From Helicoverpa zea (taxonomy: Eukaryota; Arthropoda; Insecta; Lepidoptera; Noctuidae): a stretch of DNA of 64,000 bases. The notes below the pieces were generated by a model. It ran no database searches, was not told the DNA's origin, and saw nothing but the letters and a program-made list of their open reading frames with translations. Of the stretch, positions 44,401 to 47,850 are shown piece by piece (position 1 is the first letter of the stretch; the number at the start of each line of letters is the position of its first letter). The stretch is taken from positions 2,418,001-2,482,000 of the forward strand of contig NC_061466.1 of NCBI RefSeq assembly GCF_022581195.2, given 5' to 3'. The translations under genes were made by a program, and so were the position numbers.

Positions 44401-46582
44401 GCTCGGATACTGTCCCACGGGTAAGCTAGACACATCAGCGGCTGTGGACGGGCGGGCTGGACAACACCGTCCGCTCGTGGGACCTGCGCGAGGGCCGCCA
44501 GCTGCACCAGCACGACTTCTCCAGCCAGATCTTCTCGCTCGGATACTGTCCCACGGGTAAGCTAGACACATCAGCGGCTGTGGACGGGCGGGCTGGACAA
44601 CACCGTCCGCTCGTGGGACCTGCGCGAGGGCCGCCAGCTGCACCAGCACGACTTCTCCAGCCAGATCTTCTCGCTCGGATACTGTCCCACGGGTAAGCTA
44701 GACACATCAGCGGCTGTGGACGGGCGGGCTGGACAACACCGTCCGCTCGTGGGACCTGCGCGAGGGCCGCCAGCTGCACCAGCACGACTTCTCCAGCCAG
44801 ATCTTCTCGCTCGGATACTGTCCCACGGGTAAGCTAGACACATCAGCGGCTGTGGACGGGCGGGCTGGACAACACCGTCCGCTCGTGGGACCTGCGCGAG
44901 GGCCGCCAGCTGCACCAGCACGACTTCTCCAGCCAGATCTTCTCGCTCGGATACTGTCCCACGGGTAAGCTAGACACATCAGCGGCTGTGGACGGGCGGG
45001 CTGGACAACACCGTCCGCTCGTGGGACCTGCGCGAGGGCCGCCAGCTGCACCAGCACGACTTCTCCAGCCAGATCTTCTCGCTCGGATACTGTCCCACGG
45101 ATAAGCTAGACACATCAGCGGCTGTGGACGGGCGGGCTGGACAACACCGTCCGCTCGTGGGACCTGCGCGAGGGCCGCCAGCTGCACCAGCACGACTTCT
45201 CCAGCCAGATCTTCTCGCTCGGATACTGTCCCACGGGTAAGCTAGACACATCAGCGGCTGTGGACGGGCGGGCTGGACAACACCGTCCGCTCGTGGGACC
45301 TGCGCGAGGGCCGCCAGCTGCACCAGCACGACTTCTCCAGCCAGATCTTCTCGCTCGGATACTGTCCCACGGGTAAGCTAGACACATCAGCGGCTGTGGA
45401 CGGGCGGGCTGGACAACACCGTCCGCTCGTGGGACCTGCGCGAGGGCCGCCAGCTGCACCAGCACGACTTCTCCAGCCAGATCTTCTCGCTCGGATACTG
45501 TCCCACGGGTAAGCTAGACACATCAGCGTGACGCCATCTAATGACTGAATGAATTTCTGTAGAACAATATATAGAAAAAATTATATGCGAAATTACACAA
45601 TTCGGTTCGGATTAGTTCGCAGTTTATTGCATTGCCATACATATTCACTTTTCGTTGACATTTTACCGTCGGTACGTTGTACATTATATGCATAAACGCT
45701 GACATTCAGCGGTTGACAGTCAATTTGGTTTGAACGCAGCCTAACTGCTAGTCTAGTTTTCTCTCATTACATCACCAATATTTTTTTTGTGATACAAACA
45801 TTGTCTAACAACTGTACACATATAATCTTCACCTCATCATATAAATCAATATTTAAAACATTTCGACCATTCCCCCAGGTTCGTGGCTAGCAGTGGGCAT
45901 GGAGAACTCTCACGTGGAGGTGCTACACGCGGGCAAGCCGGACCGCTACCAGCTGCTGCTGCACGAGTCCTGCGTGCTGTCGCTGAAGTTCGCGGCCGCC
46001 GGCAAGTGGTTCGTGTCCACGGGGAAGGACAACCTGCTCAATGCCTGGCGTACGCCCTATGGAGCTAGTATATTCCAGGTATGTATTTTTAGACTGAGGA
46101 ATCTTTATGAAGTTCCTTATAAATTATCGAGACCTTGGCAATTAAGAATGAATAAGTGAGCTCTGATGTAGCTAATTACAGCACAATCACGCAACATCAT
46201 CTCTCTCCACAACTCATTAGATTAGTAAAGGAACGTGCGTTGTTGTGTCCCGTCTGTGTGTACACAAAATCACTAGCAAAAAGACGTAACAAAAAATTTT
46301 TATTTATGTAGTGTAGATGCCTGATGATGGTTTTATATTATTACATACTCGATGTTTTGAACATGGATATAAGTAGATTCTATAATTAGTTAAGGTTTAG
46401 CCCATGATTCGATAAAGCAATCAATCAATCGTGATACTTTGCGCCATAAATTAATATTGTTCATTTTATTCCAGTCTAAGGAGTCATCATCGGTGCTCAG
46501 TTGTGATATATCAGCGGACGATAAGTTCATAGTGACGGGTTCAGGTGACAAGAAGGCGACAGTCTACGAAGTGATGTACTGA
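20395..46582 (+). CDS. gro: groucho transcriptional co-repressor (whole gene, 18 coding exons)
   Basis: Groucho/TLE proteins are nuclear co-repressors without DNA-binding activity of their own. They tetramerise through the N-terminal Q domain and are recruited by Hairy/E(spl) WRPW, Engrailed eh1 and TCF/Runt factors, chiefly through the WD40 propeller. The exons join with consistent phases into about 710 codons: Q domain (about 13-127), a Gly/Pro-rich GP region (139-226), CcN with basic KRRKEE and acidic SDAEKSDQDLVVDV (about 245-285), a Ser/Pro-rich SP region (286-379), then WD40 repeats (about 400-710) ending in YEVMY. The length is close to insect and TLE family norms. The start MYPTATRHPAAA fits the family MYP...RHP N-terminus and has A at -3. 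Coding exons are strongly GC-rich against AT-rich introns. Most intron sequence longer than 300 bases is repeat-derived and listed separately. Confidence 0.96.
20579..20676 (+). CDS. gro: groucho exon 2 (Q domain start)
   Basis: Acceptor TTGTTCAG, donor GTAAGT. It encodes GPQPPAGPIKFTIADTLERI and on to QYHT, the highly conserved opening of the Q (tetramerisation) domain. 98 nt, ending in phase 2 (a split Thr codon). Confidence 0.96.
20790..20853 (+). CDS. gro: groucho exon 3 (Q domain)
   Basis: Acceptor TTTACAG, donor GTAATT. It completes the split Thr and encodes [20 protein letters not shown] plus M, part of the Q-domain coiled coil. It ends in phase 0. Confidence 0.96.
21655..22130 (+). 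repeat. 119-bp tandem repeat, about 4 copies, with YY1/Pho-like motifs
   Basis: The phrase TATCAATCCCATCAATATGG recurs at about 21738, 21856, 21974 and 22077, spacing 118-119 bp, with the intervening sequence conserved (ATCAAATGAAAGGGCTCAAC, CAGAATACAATATACTATAA). Each unit carries one or two ATGGCGG/ATGGCCGCC cores, two as the full AAGATGGCGGC. The last copy is shorter and abuts the LINE tail. Confidence 0.85.
22131..22334 (+). mobile_element. R1-clade LINE 3' UTR tail (heavily 5'-truncated)
   Basis: About 200 bp closely matching the 3' UTR of the LINE at 52960-53159: shared GCGGGGCCCA...CAGGGCCAAGGCCTGCC, CCGCGGCCCTGGTACATAAA and CACTCCCTCACCGCTGCT, then an A-run. It contains no coding sequence. 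Same strand as groucho. Confidence 0.85.
22477..22945. repeat. 143-bp perfect inverted repeat (foldback) in groucho intron 3
   Basis: The left arm 22477-22619 is the reverse complement of the right arm 22803-22945, with no mismatch that I can find, around a 183-bp spacer. The arms run from an A-rich end (AAAAAAATCGGTAAAAAAAC) to a GC-rich inner end (GTGGGCCCGGTCATATTAGA, ending GGGGCCC). It has the layout of a foldback transposon or long MITE. I found no clear target duplication. Confidence 0.9.
22983..23027 (+). CDS. gro: groucho exon 4 (Q domain)
   Basis: Acceptor TTCTTACAG, donor GTAAAT. It encodes YYEMSYGLNVEMHKQ, a family-invariant Q-domain segment; phase 0 on both sides. It begins 37 bp after the end of the foldback repeat. 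Confidence 0.97.
23115..23252 (+). CDS. gro: groucho exon 5 (Q domain end)
   Basis: Acceptor ATTTACAG, donor GTAAGT. 46 codons from TEIAKRLSAIIGQVLPFLAQ to VERAKQVTMSELNAIIG, the end of the Q domain. Phase 0 on both sides. Confidence 0.97.
23253..24275. other. groucho intron 5, nothing recognised
   Basis: About 1 kb of AT-rich intron. I see no repeat family, RNA gene or extra exon. Confidence 0.6.
24276..24308 (+). CDS. gro: groucho exon 6 (Q-rich mini-exon, possible cassette)
   Basis: A 33-nt exon between CCGCAG and GTAAGT encoding QQQQQGLQQLL. It is phase 0 on both sides, so skipping it keeps the frame. The glutamine run continues naturally into the QQIHAS of the next exon. TLE/Groucho proteins carry a glutamine stretch at this junction. 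It is supported by splice sites and composition, less by homology. Confidence 0.72.
24309..26252. other. groucho intron 6, nothing recognised
   Basis: 1.9 kb of AT-rich intron with a short GATGATGATGATC run near 24832. No transposon, RNA gene or further exon was recognised. Confidence 0.6.
26253..26387 (+). CDS. gro: groucho exon 7 (GP domain)
   Basis: Acceptor TTGGTGTAG, donor GTAATA. 45 codons starting QQIHASAGLSHGVGGAQALL, then Gly/Ala- and Pro-rich sequence ending PPPAHK. This is the poorly conserved GP linker. Very GC-rich. Confidence 0.88.
26477..26655 (-). mobile_element. R1-clade LINE 3' UTR tail, minus strand
   Basis: The reverse complement of the same LINE 3' UTR seen at 22131-22334 and 52960-53159: a T-run (polyA tail on the minus strand), then CCCTCCCGCTGTGGG, AGCAGCGGTGAGGGAGT and TTTTATGTACCAGGGCCGCG. 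It lies in the 412-bp intron between exons 7 and 8, antisense to groucho. Confidence 0.82.
26800..26928 (+). CDS. gro: groucho exon 8 (GP domain, Pro-rich)
   Basis: Acceptor TTCCTCCCAG, donor GTACAC. 43 codons, VELPPPADIKPPVLPGGPAP to DDDRLGPRGHPQ; phase 0. The ADIKP string is comparable to the HRPDIKP of other Groucho proteins. Confidence 0.88.
27151..27170 (+). repeat. 10-bp direct repeat ATCTATACTA
   Basis: Two exact adjacent copies (27151-27160 and 27161-27170), preceded by a partial third. The second copy forms the first bases of the Helitron, so the start motif of the element has been locally repeated. Confidence 0.8.
27162..27360 (+). mobile_element. Short non-autonomous Helitron
   Basis: Starts TCTATACTAATATTATAAAG after an A and ends CTAG before a T, as expected for Helitron insertion between A and T. 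A GC-rich segment (GCGGGTGAACCCCGGG) that can pair lies just before the CTAG. 199 bp and no coding capacity. It carries the familiar AAACTCAAAAACTACTGGAC segment. It lies in groucho intron 8. Confidence 0.82.
27535..27657 (+). CDS. gro: groucho exon 9 (CcN domain, basic region)
   Basis: Acceptor CAACCCCAG. It encodes FSPKPRRSVSPHEREQKYRP, RSPEPEALDVKRRKEEK and then VLGH before GTGAGT. KRRKEE is the nuclear-localisation part of the CcN domain, and the SP pairs are possible Cdc2/MAPK sites. A second donor, GTACTG at 27646, would end the exon 12 nt earlier in the same phase, removing VLGH. I chose the longer form because GTGAGT is the better donor. Confidence 0.9.
27658..28312. other. groucho intron 9, nothing recognised
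   Basis: 655 bp of AT-rich intron between the CcN exons, without identifiable repeats. Confidence 0.6.
28313..28366 (+). CDS. gro: groucho exon 10 (CcN acidic region)
   Basis: Acceptor ATTTCTAG, donor GTAAGG. It encodes DSDAEKSDQDLVVDVANE, the highly conserved CcN acidic stretch with casein-kinase-2-type Ser sites. Phase 0 on both sides. Confidence 0.97.
28367..28827. other. groucho intron 10, nothing recognised
   Basis: 461 bp of AT-rich intron with no identifiable element. Confidence 0.6.
28828..28947 (+). CDS. gro: groucho exon 11 (SP domain)
   Basis: Acceptor CATCAG, donor GTGAGT. 40 codons, EERGSPSVRTEGGERTENGP to RSGSSSSRSTPKSSKD. This is the Ser/Pro-rich region in which Groucho is phosphorylated downstream of receptor tyrosine kinases. 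Phase 0 on both sides. Confidence 0.94.
28948..29416. other. groucho intron 11, nothing recognised
   Basis: 469 bp of intron. Open frames around 29274-29416 are antisense or extensions of the exon and have no support. Confidence 0.6.
29417..29580 (+). CDS. gro: groucho exon 12 (SP domain end)
   Basis: Acceptor TTTTCAG, donor GTTAGT. 164 nt from EKPGTPGSTAGCTGGAGGKP to YDPRANGIAPAKP, ending in phase 2 (CC, completed as Pro by the next exon). EKPGTPG and ANGI match family landmarks. A near-copy of the exon end and donor lies 73 bp downstream. Confidence 0.95.
29970..32861 (-). CDS. LINE ORF2: endonuclease and reverse transcriptase
   Basis: 963 codons from a genuine ATG (32861-32859). An N-terminal apurinic-like endonuclease (about residues 15-235) opens with LMHQNINGLINK and includes CFSEHNM, IMIRNGIKY, ILCGDFNIDLL and a final AVSDHTVQL (catalytic SDH). 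The RT (about 470-720) has YRPIALVPIFSKIFEK, MDMSKAFDRVDH, GVPQGSVLGPTLF and MFADDSTLLF (FADD). No RNase H. The first 44 nt overlap the end of the preceding ORF in another frame, across a T-run that is a possible slippery site. Intact, so possibly active at insertion. Confidence 0.88.
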   Translation of the reverse strand: MIIVKVMKTIFFVYKNITLMHQNINGLINKSAMFTAILDELYDLGKTVDVLCFSEHNMILPDVDLLHIPNYNVATYFTRESRHGGTCIMIRNGIKYKVLESIEKYSVSNVIECCAVELTDHNIVLICMYRSPHSNELRKKLDMFFKNLDSLLSSISFHTNKKIILCGDFNIDLLKNTKCSEQFRHLITGFNLKFEIKVPTRLCSGTCIDNIAHNIRGSKGEVLELAVSDHTVQLLRCPVKQTCVLDHWFTTKRDYSIENVQKFKTYLASITFSDVYKETDPNKAFKLFYDWFKLLYDLCFPNVRVKISTRVKPKWISRGIKICSKRKRELLWKYRKTPTKENKANFKDLSNRLKKVIDLTQRAHNCRFINSAQNLCKATWKVINSRKNKNNTPNEPILKIKSNEKVLTNPHEIAQAFNNYFVDQVKSTNSTNIKNTCNNNRNESMFMAPTIPLDIYRIIMSLKNTASTGYDDITTKIIKHVCIIIAPILSHLINLSIEHGIFPEELKITIIKPLFKKDDRENMTCYRPIALVPIFSKIFEKAINNQLTAYFENNNLFVDNQKGFRKNKSIDMAIYDFLHTVSSRVDKRLPAIALYMDMSKAFDRVDHKILINKLNSYGIRGNVLNLIASYLRNRQQITFISRICKNNEITYKSNQRTVTYGVPQGSVLGPTLFIIYINDFPMSSKYPMTMFADDSTLLFNSDDLHSLEADINSNIDSVVNWLINNNLVINLEKTVLMKFQQRLNNKLNLNIKYNDKIINETNVTKFLGLNIENTLKWNIHIDKVCNKLNQYSYALHMLNKTANRKTVLMAYHGLVASTLRYGIMFWGNATGKEMVFKCQKRCIRAICNLKSTDSCYMHFKNLKILTMPSLYIYETSMFVKNNLNKFDQVTSQRRCDQLHVIRSKTTFYKNSIFAMAPKIYNKLPKSIRTEQNISIFKRRLSTFLIDKAYYSVEIFLNDKIETL
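32818..33393 (-). CDS. LINE middle ORF, SGNH/GDSL-esterase-like
   Basis: An open frame of about 190 residues between the coiled-coil ORF and ORF2. The pattern YCVIFIGEEDF, then VNIIVKLREALLKVQHTNII-ICVPTF and FNNLLHLD, resembles SGNH-hydrolase-like ORF1 segments of CR1/L2 LINEs, where the first block normally reads GTND-like (here GEED). The frame opens after a TAA at 33409-33411 and has no ATG before the conserved part. It overlaps the previous stop as GTGA. It may be made by frameshift or reinitiation, or be fused to ORF1 in intact copies. The esterase label is an inference. Confidence 0.6.
   Translation of the reverse strand: MSTNVNNKILSIAEDTFHNFQICHYVSPNCDTVQLISDIHKKLADYNYEDYCVIFIGEEDFQRTKDYVNIIVKLREALLKVQHTNIIICVPTFKLSNYSSMFNWRIETFNNLLHLDLQTFNYATGFDTNLNLTYDFRTFSKFDRKISNHGMRNIFKNLLLAITEMSPIQCESDIETSNDNCKSNEDYFFRI
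33390..33914 (-). CDS. LINE ORF1, coiled-coil protein
   Basis: The natural start is probably the ATG at 33914-33912 (MNFFENITFRK). The frame continues upstream for eight more codons into the neighbouring MITE, which contributes an extra in-frame ATG at 33938. The protein has a heptad-rich helix (VQELQNQIEQLTSQLNSAHE and on through IKNLNIENTELKKSL) followed by a basic, Ser/Thr/Asn-rich tail. This is consistent with a LINE ORF1 nucleic-acid chaperone with coiled-coil oligomerisation. No RRM or zinc knuckle is visible. Confidence 0.65.
   Translation of the reverse strand: MNFFENITFRKARTLSLTEISDEHSSNNLEIDGSASSLPNISNNENNEYVQELQNQIEQLTSQLNSAHEEIKNLNIENTELKKSLNVITNKNEVLKKATKKLTGEVQTPRKGSQTSTARNHSQRKPAVIKKPTETLHSNTSGNSNNFGPGLQNTTAQKREGDGNNVTHKSAKQS
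33925..34325. mobile_element. Harbinger-like MITE with long GC-rich TIRs and TAA duplication
   Basis: 401 bp bounded by GGGTGCGTCCACATCTGGCG and its reverse complement. The terminal inverted repeats run at least about 80 bp. The flanks are TAA (33922-33924) and TAA (34326-34328), the 3-bp TWA duplication of PIF/Harbinger elements. It is very GC-rich (repeated GCGAGC, GCGCGC) in AT-rich surroundings. No coding potential of its own; open frames on both strands are composition artefacts. Confidence 0.85.
35255..35422 (+). pseudogene. HARBI1-like transposase fragment (DDE_4 domain)
   Basis: Acceptor-like TTTCAG, then 55 codons to a TAA: IVDTECKILNINANYRDRVH, SIFNSSLIKNELRRLY and GQFYLL. These match the Harbinger DDE region (normally ...NARYPGSTHD...). 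The catalytic Asp of the THD motif is lost (VHK here) and the frame stops before GDSGY, so it is inactive. A second scrap follows at 35575. Confidence 0.65.
35575..35625 (+). pseudogene. HARBI1-like transposase fragment (GDSGY box)
   Basis: After ATTTTCAG the sequence reads GDSSYALGSWLMTPI, the Harbinger box normally GDSGY..RPWLMTPI. It follows the preceding fragment in the right order with about 150 bp between, consistent with an intron. Then the frame degenerates. Confidence 0.6.
36063..36913 (+). mobile_element. Internally deleted DDE DNA transposon, about 850 bp
   Basis: Terminal inverted repeats: GTTCAACTCAG...GCGCGCGGCCCTATGTGTG at the left and the reverse complement at the right, with extra inverted homology (GTGACAG...GTCAC, TGTACATATACAG-like) further in. 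It contains the C-terminal scrap of a transposase (36541-36751). Flanks are ATA and TTA, so the target duplication is unclear. It sits within the larger HARBI1-type element. Confidence 0.65.
36541..36751 (+). pseudogene. Transposase C-terminal fragment with frameshift
   Basis: Reads MKLINERLSQIDEGMLGNTC then RHVQKK. After a one-base shift in an A/G run it continues ESEFIINIGESSESENSSFD to a TAA. The NTCRHV.K...E followed by an acidic Ser-rich tail is what I know from C-termini of Tc1/IS630-like DDE endonucleases of insects. Only the tail survives. Confidence 0.5.
38427..38688 (+). CDS. gro: groucho exon 13 (WD40 start)
   Basis: Acceptor TTACCCACAG, donor GTAAGT. It completes the split Pro and encodes AYSYHSCGGPLQPVGFPADA, HGEVVCAVALS, YTGGKGCVKLWDIS and PLSQLDCL, the first WD40 blade. 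PAYSYH joins exon 12 exactly as in other Groucho proteins. Very GC-rich. Confidence 0.97.
39240..39780 (+). repeat. About 120-bp tandem repeat inside Helitron, about 4.5 copies
   Basis: The phrase CACCTGATGTGGAACTCCA, with small changes, recurs at about 39373, 39494, 39617 and 39746. Each copy is followed by GAGCCCAGCT-like and AGCAAAAGTTGTTCAATCTG-like sequence. The copies are diverged, so the array is old. Confidence 0.8.
40034..40739. mobile_element. Unidentified 706-bp insertion with 17-bp target duplication
   Basis: Flanked by TATATCTCATTATTATT at 40017-40033 and again at 40740-40756. The insert is GC-richer than its surroundings and has no polyA, no terminal inverted repeat and no ORF I recognise. 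It contains GACAATCCCCGGT twice. A 17-bp duplication points to target-primed retrotransposition (LINE or LINE-dependent). The strand is unknown. Confidence 0.7.
40786..40862 (+). repeat. Local tandem duplications of GGCACTATTGGCAGGTACT
   Basis: GCATTGGCACTATTGGCAGGTACTTGCC occurs at about 40787 and again at about 40814, and then a shorter ACTATTGGCAGGTACTTGCC. The last copy includes the 17-bp LINE target duplication. Confidence 0.8.
40863..41968 (+). pseudogene. R1-clade ORF2 C-terminal part
   Basis: The open frame (whose first codons lie in the flank at 40808) covers the RT end MKYLDIVLDSKW, the LYAGILKSMALYGAPIWADS thumb segment, a long helical region, and the cysteine-histidine motif C-HHC with H-TLQVCPSW (about 41536-41590). 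That motif is typical of R1/TRAS-type elements. Endonuclease and catalytic RT motifs are absent because of 5' truncation, so it cannot function. Confidence 0.85.
40863..42174 (+). mobile_element. R1-clade LINE, 5'-truncated, with 17-bp target duplication
   Basis: Bounded by GGTACTTGCCAGACCTG at 40846-40862 and 42175-42191, with a 3' polyA run (42161-42174). It carries the C-terminal third of ORF2 and a GC-rich 3' UTR. The sequence is clearly richer in GC than the surrounding Helitron. Confidence 0.9.
42667..42846 (+). CDS. gro: groucho exon 14 (WD40)
   Basis: Acceptor TGTTCTTCCAG, donor GTACCA. 60 codons: QRDNYIRSVKLLPDGRTLIV, GGEASNLSIWDLASPTPRMR and ACYALAISPDSK, nearly identical to the family. 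Phase 0 on both sides. Confidence 0.98.
42935..43130 (+). mobile_element. R1-clade LINE fragment in groucho intron 14
   Basis: TACCGCATGACTCAGGTCCT, CACCGGACACG and GGGAGGTACCTGCATCGGAT match the LINE at 51060-52510. It contains small deletions and frame breaks. It carries the site at which the second copy was hit by a hAT element, here uninterrupted. Confidence 0.8.
43264..43342 (+). CDS. gro: groucho exon 15 (WD40)
   Basis: Acceptor TTCAACAG, donor GTAAGA. It encodes VCFSCCSDGNIAVWDLQNQT and LVRQFQ, ending one base into a Gly codon (phase 1). Confidence 0.97.
43343..43847. other. groucho intron 15, nothing recognised
   Basis: 505-bp intron. A GC-richer portion at 43605-43760 has no motif I know. 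Confidence 0.55.
43848..44012 (+). CDS. gro: groucho exon 16 (WD40), source of the tandem array
   Basis: Acceptor GGTCAG, donor GTAAGC. It encodes (G)HTDGASCIDISGDGTRLWT, GGLDNTVRSWDLREGRQLHQ and HDFSSQIFSLGYCPT, ending in phase 1. The last 118 nt (from 43895) plus 18 nt of intron form unit 1 of a 12-copy array. Use of the first donor (44013) gives the normal protein. Confidence 0.95.
43895..45526 (+). repeat. 136-bp tandem array, 12 copies of exon 16 end plus 5' splice site
   Basis: Unit starts CGGCTGTGGACGGGCGGGCT and ends GTAAGCTAGACACATCAG. Copies begin at 43895, 44031, 44167, 44303, 44439, 44575, 44711, 44847, 44983, 45119, 45255 and 45391. By eye they are identical except for G to A at 45101, the first base of the donor in copy 9. 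Each unit is 118 nt of coding exon and 18 nt of intron. The first unit is the genuine exon; the others lie in intron 16. On the minus strand the array gives long repeated open frames that have no support as genes. Confidence 0.95.
45527..45878. other. Unique part of groucho intron 16
   Basis: 352 bp of AT-rich sequence between the array and exon 17. No element recognised. Confidence 0.6.
45879..46078 (+). CDS. gro: groucho exon 17 (WD40)
   Basis: Acceptor TTCCCCCAG, donor GTATGT. It completes the split Gly, then encodes SWLAVGMENSHVEVLHAGKP, HESCVLSLKF, GKWFVSTGKDNLLNAWRTPY and GASIFQ. Phase 0 at the end. Confidence 0.98.
46079..46474. other. groucho intron 17, nothing recognised
   Basis: 396 bp of AT-rich last intron. 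I see no repeat family, RNA gene or extra exon in it. Confidence 0.6.
46475..46582 (+). CDS. gro: groucho exon 18 (WD40 end, stop)
   Basis: Acceptor TTATTCCAG. It encodes SKESSSVLSCDISADDKFIV then TGSGDKKATVYEVMY and TGA at 46580-46582, the canonical Groucho C-terminus. Confidence 0.98.
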   Translation, partial: SKESSSVLSCDISADDKFIVTGSGDKKATVYEVMY

Positions 46583-47850
46583 AGTGTCAGTGTCGGTAAT
46601 CTCATAAGTTATAGGCAATAATGAACGTTGTTCGAGGTCCAGTGCGAAGTGACTGTGGTTTTATATCAAACTTTAGTTGACTGTATTCATTGTTACGGAT
46701 TTTTTTTTAATTAAGGAAGTCATCAAATTATGGGTCTTATGAGGAATAATGCAAGCGTCAAATTAACGAAGAGATTTTAGTAATCTTTTGTGGTCAGTGG
46801 AAATATAATTTGTTCCTCTAACTGGAGAAATATCAGAGGACGTAGCTGTAGGTTTTATTCCAAAATGTGCTTTCGACTATAAACTTCTTGGTCGAATAAA
46901 ATATAGTAAGGCTTTAATACATACTCACAGATCTTTTTCATAATGATAGGTTAGAGTAGTAGTACTTCTTGAGCTTGAGTGCTCAAATGTCGATCTGTGA
47001 CGAGCTGGACAATATAACGAGTCCAAGTAGTGACGGTTCCATAGCAATCAGACTGTTATCGTGGGTTCCTTGCTAAATAAATGTTCCTCTTTATAACACA
47101 TGGCTGAATAAATTCGTATTATCCTTTTAGTGGAAAGCTAAAGAAAATATAACAAGTATTTGTCTATCCACGAGTTTTTTTTGAGGCGAGAAGGTTTACG
47201 AACCTTTGAATTGTCGCGAAGTAATCGATGTTAATTTTAAAATTTTTATTTAAATGAAAATTTGGATTCGAACAGTATTATAATTATAATTTTAATGTTA
47301 CGCTGCAGTGTTATTAGTATTAAAAAATCAGCGATATCGAGACTTCCAAGCATTTTATTATGTTATGTTGTTAACAATGAGTACAGCCAAATAAAGATGG
47401 TTGAATTAAGTGTAATTTTAATGTAACAAATAGATCAATGTTGCACCGTTAAACATGGATATTTTTAGTGTTATTATATATTTTTATAATGAAATAAGAA
47501 AATCATTTTATTAATTTTCCAAGTTGAATCTTGTTTCAAGAATGGTCCATTTATTACGAGTATTTATTTACTTTTCAGATTTTTAAGTTCTATCAGACTG
47601 ATATTCTGGGTATTGTGAATAGTAGTGCGTCATTTGCGTATGGTATTATCAATTTCCAACATTATTTTAATTTGATGATAACTCGTCTAAATACGCACAC
47701 GTCGGCTTTGCATTACGTATCTACGTGGGGTCAGTGTTGTCCCCAGTCATGTTCCTAAGGTATGATAGTTCGGGCGTCAACAATGTACGAACAGTACTGA
47801 CGGCCCTAACATTGGCTCCTGAATGGAGTGTTGTGTATAAATAAAAGATA
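46583..47850 (+). other. gro: groucho 3' UTR, candidate polyadenylation signals
   Basis: AT-rich sequence after the stop. AATAAA hexamers occur at 47076, 47390 and 47840, the last followed by a GT-containing stretch. Which one is used cannot be told from sequence alone. Confidence 0.5.

Noticed and set aside
43849..45523. Series of identical minus-strand open frames of 116 residues
   Set aside because: They arise only because a GC-rich 136-bp unit is repeated. The plus strand encodes a conserved WD40 blade, and the antisense frames have no motif or start context.
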